Below are positions 63,658 to 64,000 of a DNA stretch of 64,000 nucleotides, in pieces. The position numbers and the translations under genes are program-made. Where the stretch lies: assembly GCF_013520985.1 (NCBI RefSeq), contig NZ_JACDTY010000017.1, forward strand, positions 62,001 through 126,000, in the 5' to 3' direction. The stretch comes from Mesorhizobium neociceri (GTDB taxonomy: Bacteria; Pseudomonadota; Alphaproteobacteria; Rhizobiales; Rhizobiaceae). Each line of letters begins with the position of its first letter. The stretch's first letter is position 1. Under the pieces are notes generated by a model. The model did no database searches and was not told where the DNA came from. It was given only the letters and a program-made list of their open reading frames with translations.

Positions 63658-64000
63658 CGCTGCTGGCCGTCTGGCTGCGATCACTGCTGAATTGTTCCAT
63701 CGGTTTGACCTCATGAGCTGTGATGGCGGATGTCCGATGAAAGCGACGCCATAGCAGAAATACCAGGATGGCATTGCCGGCGAGCAATACAGCTATGGCG
63801 CATGAAAGCACGATCACAAGACGGGATGCACCGCTGTCTTTTGTAGGGGGGTCAGCGCTATAGACAGGGGGCCGCAAAGCATTGTCCTGAGTTGCCTCTA
63901 TGAGAATAACGGAGACCTTATCATAGGACAGGCCCTCCAAGCTGTTTGCTACGAGCTCTTTGATCTTCGGCACGATCTGATCGACAGTAGCACTGGGTAG
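63650..64000 (-). CDS. nolT: NolT/RhcJ (SctJ) inner-ring lipoprotein, 5' end outside the window
   Basis: Only the C-terminal 115 residues are present; the frame is open to the window edge (PSATVDQIVPKIKELVANSL and LSYDKVSVILIEA). It ends with a hydrophobic anchor (LVIVLSCAIAVLLAGNAILVF) and a cytoplasmic tail. This matches the end of SctJ, the inner-membrane ring lipoprotein of the basal body. The gene is the first of the leftward nolTUV-rhcN-sctO series visible here. Confidence 0.88.
   Translation of the reverse strand, partial: LPSATVDQIVPKIKELVANSLEGLSYDKVSVILIEATQDNALRPPVYSADPPTKDSGASRLVIVLSCAIAVLLAGNAILVFLLWRRFHRTSAITAHEVKPMEQFSSDRSQTASSDV

Overview
The window looks like part of a symbiosis island of a Mesorhizobium-type alphaproteobacterium. 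This is inferred from high-GC DNA carrying prxS-rpoN2, nifQ, a rhizobial cytochrome P450 cluster, iscN-nifS-nifV-nifW, fixABCX, two nifA genes, nifB-fdxN-nifZ-fixU and an rhc/nol-type type III secretion cluster. These are interleaved with toxin-antitoxin-like modules, integrase and IS debris, a tRNA fragment and long gene-poor stretches, which is typical of an old, mobile and rearranged island. Species was not determined.

Left part (1-24,100). The window opens inside a DprA-like gene followed closely by a HAD / ComF-like phosphoribosyltransferase / zinc-ribbon fusion. An ABC exporter and a MacAB-like efflux operon follow. Next comes prxS-rpoN2 (peroxiredoxin and a second sigma-54), convergent with nifQ. 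A leftward oxidative cluster then runs P450, ferredoxin, SnoaL-like protein, tandem SDR, luciferase-like monooxygenase. An MFS exporter and a family S46 dipeptidyl-peptidase complete this part. Three of these units have a NifA binding site (TGT-N10-ACA) followed by a sigma-54 -24/-12 element: prxS-rpoN2, the P450 cluster and, unexpectedly, the S46 peptidase. A degraded version precedes the ABC exporter.

Middle (24,100-36,000). This is accessory DNA. It holds the 3' half of a tRNA-Gly(GCC), which is a probable attachment-site scar, then a topoisomerase-type zinc-ribbon ORF, a MucR/Ros regulator, a two-TM potassium channel with a long cytoplasmic tail, a DUF4238-like protein with a small coupled partner, and a two-gene unit (PD-(D/E)XK-like plus winged-helix protein with a nucleotidyltransferase-like protein) preceded by twin palindromes. 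An AbiE module with an intact regulator and a broken toxin follows, bracketed by two copies of the same tyrosine-recombinase fragment. The haem-degrading protein hmuS closes this part.

Right part (36,000-64,000). The nitrogen-fixation core runs rightward: iscN, a decayed nifU, nifS, nifV, nifW, fixA, fixB, fixC, fixX, nifA. A Fic protein and a broken helicase interrupt it. Then come nifB, fdxN, nifZ, fixU, a SIR2-like protein and a heterodimeric ABC exporter. NifA/sigma-54 promoters are visible before iscN, fixA and nifB. A second nifA points leftward. After about 1.8 kb without a clear gene, a leftward type III secretion segment (sctO, sctN/rhcN, nolV, nolU, sctJ/nolT) runs off the right edge; the usual downstream rhcQRSTU genes are absent here.

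The regulatory logic is readable: NifA (two paralogues) plus RpoN2 can drive FeMo-co and electron-transport genes, the sigma factor itself, a peroxiredoxin, the P450 cluster and a peptidase. Best candidates for something new are the nuclease-like/nucleotidyltransferase pair (29.2-31.3 kb), the DprA / HAD-phosphoribosyltransferase pair (0-1.75 kb), the NifA-controlled S46 peptidase, and the SIR2-ABC exporter tail of the nifB operon.
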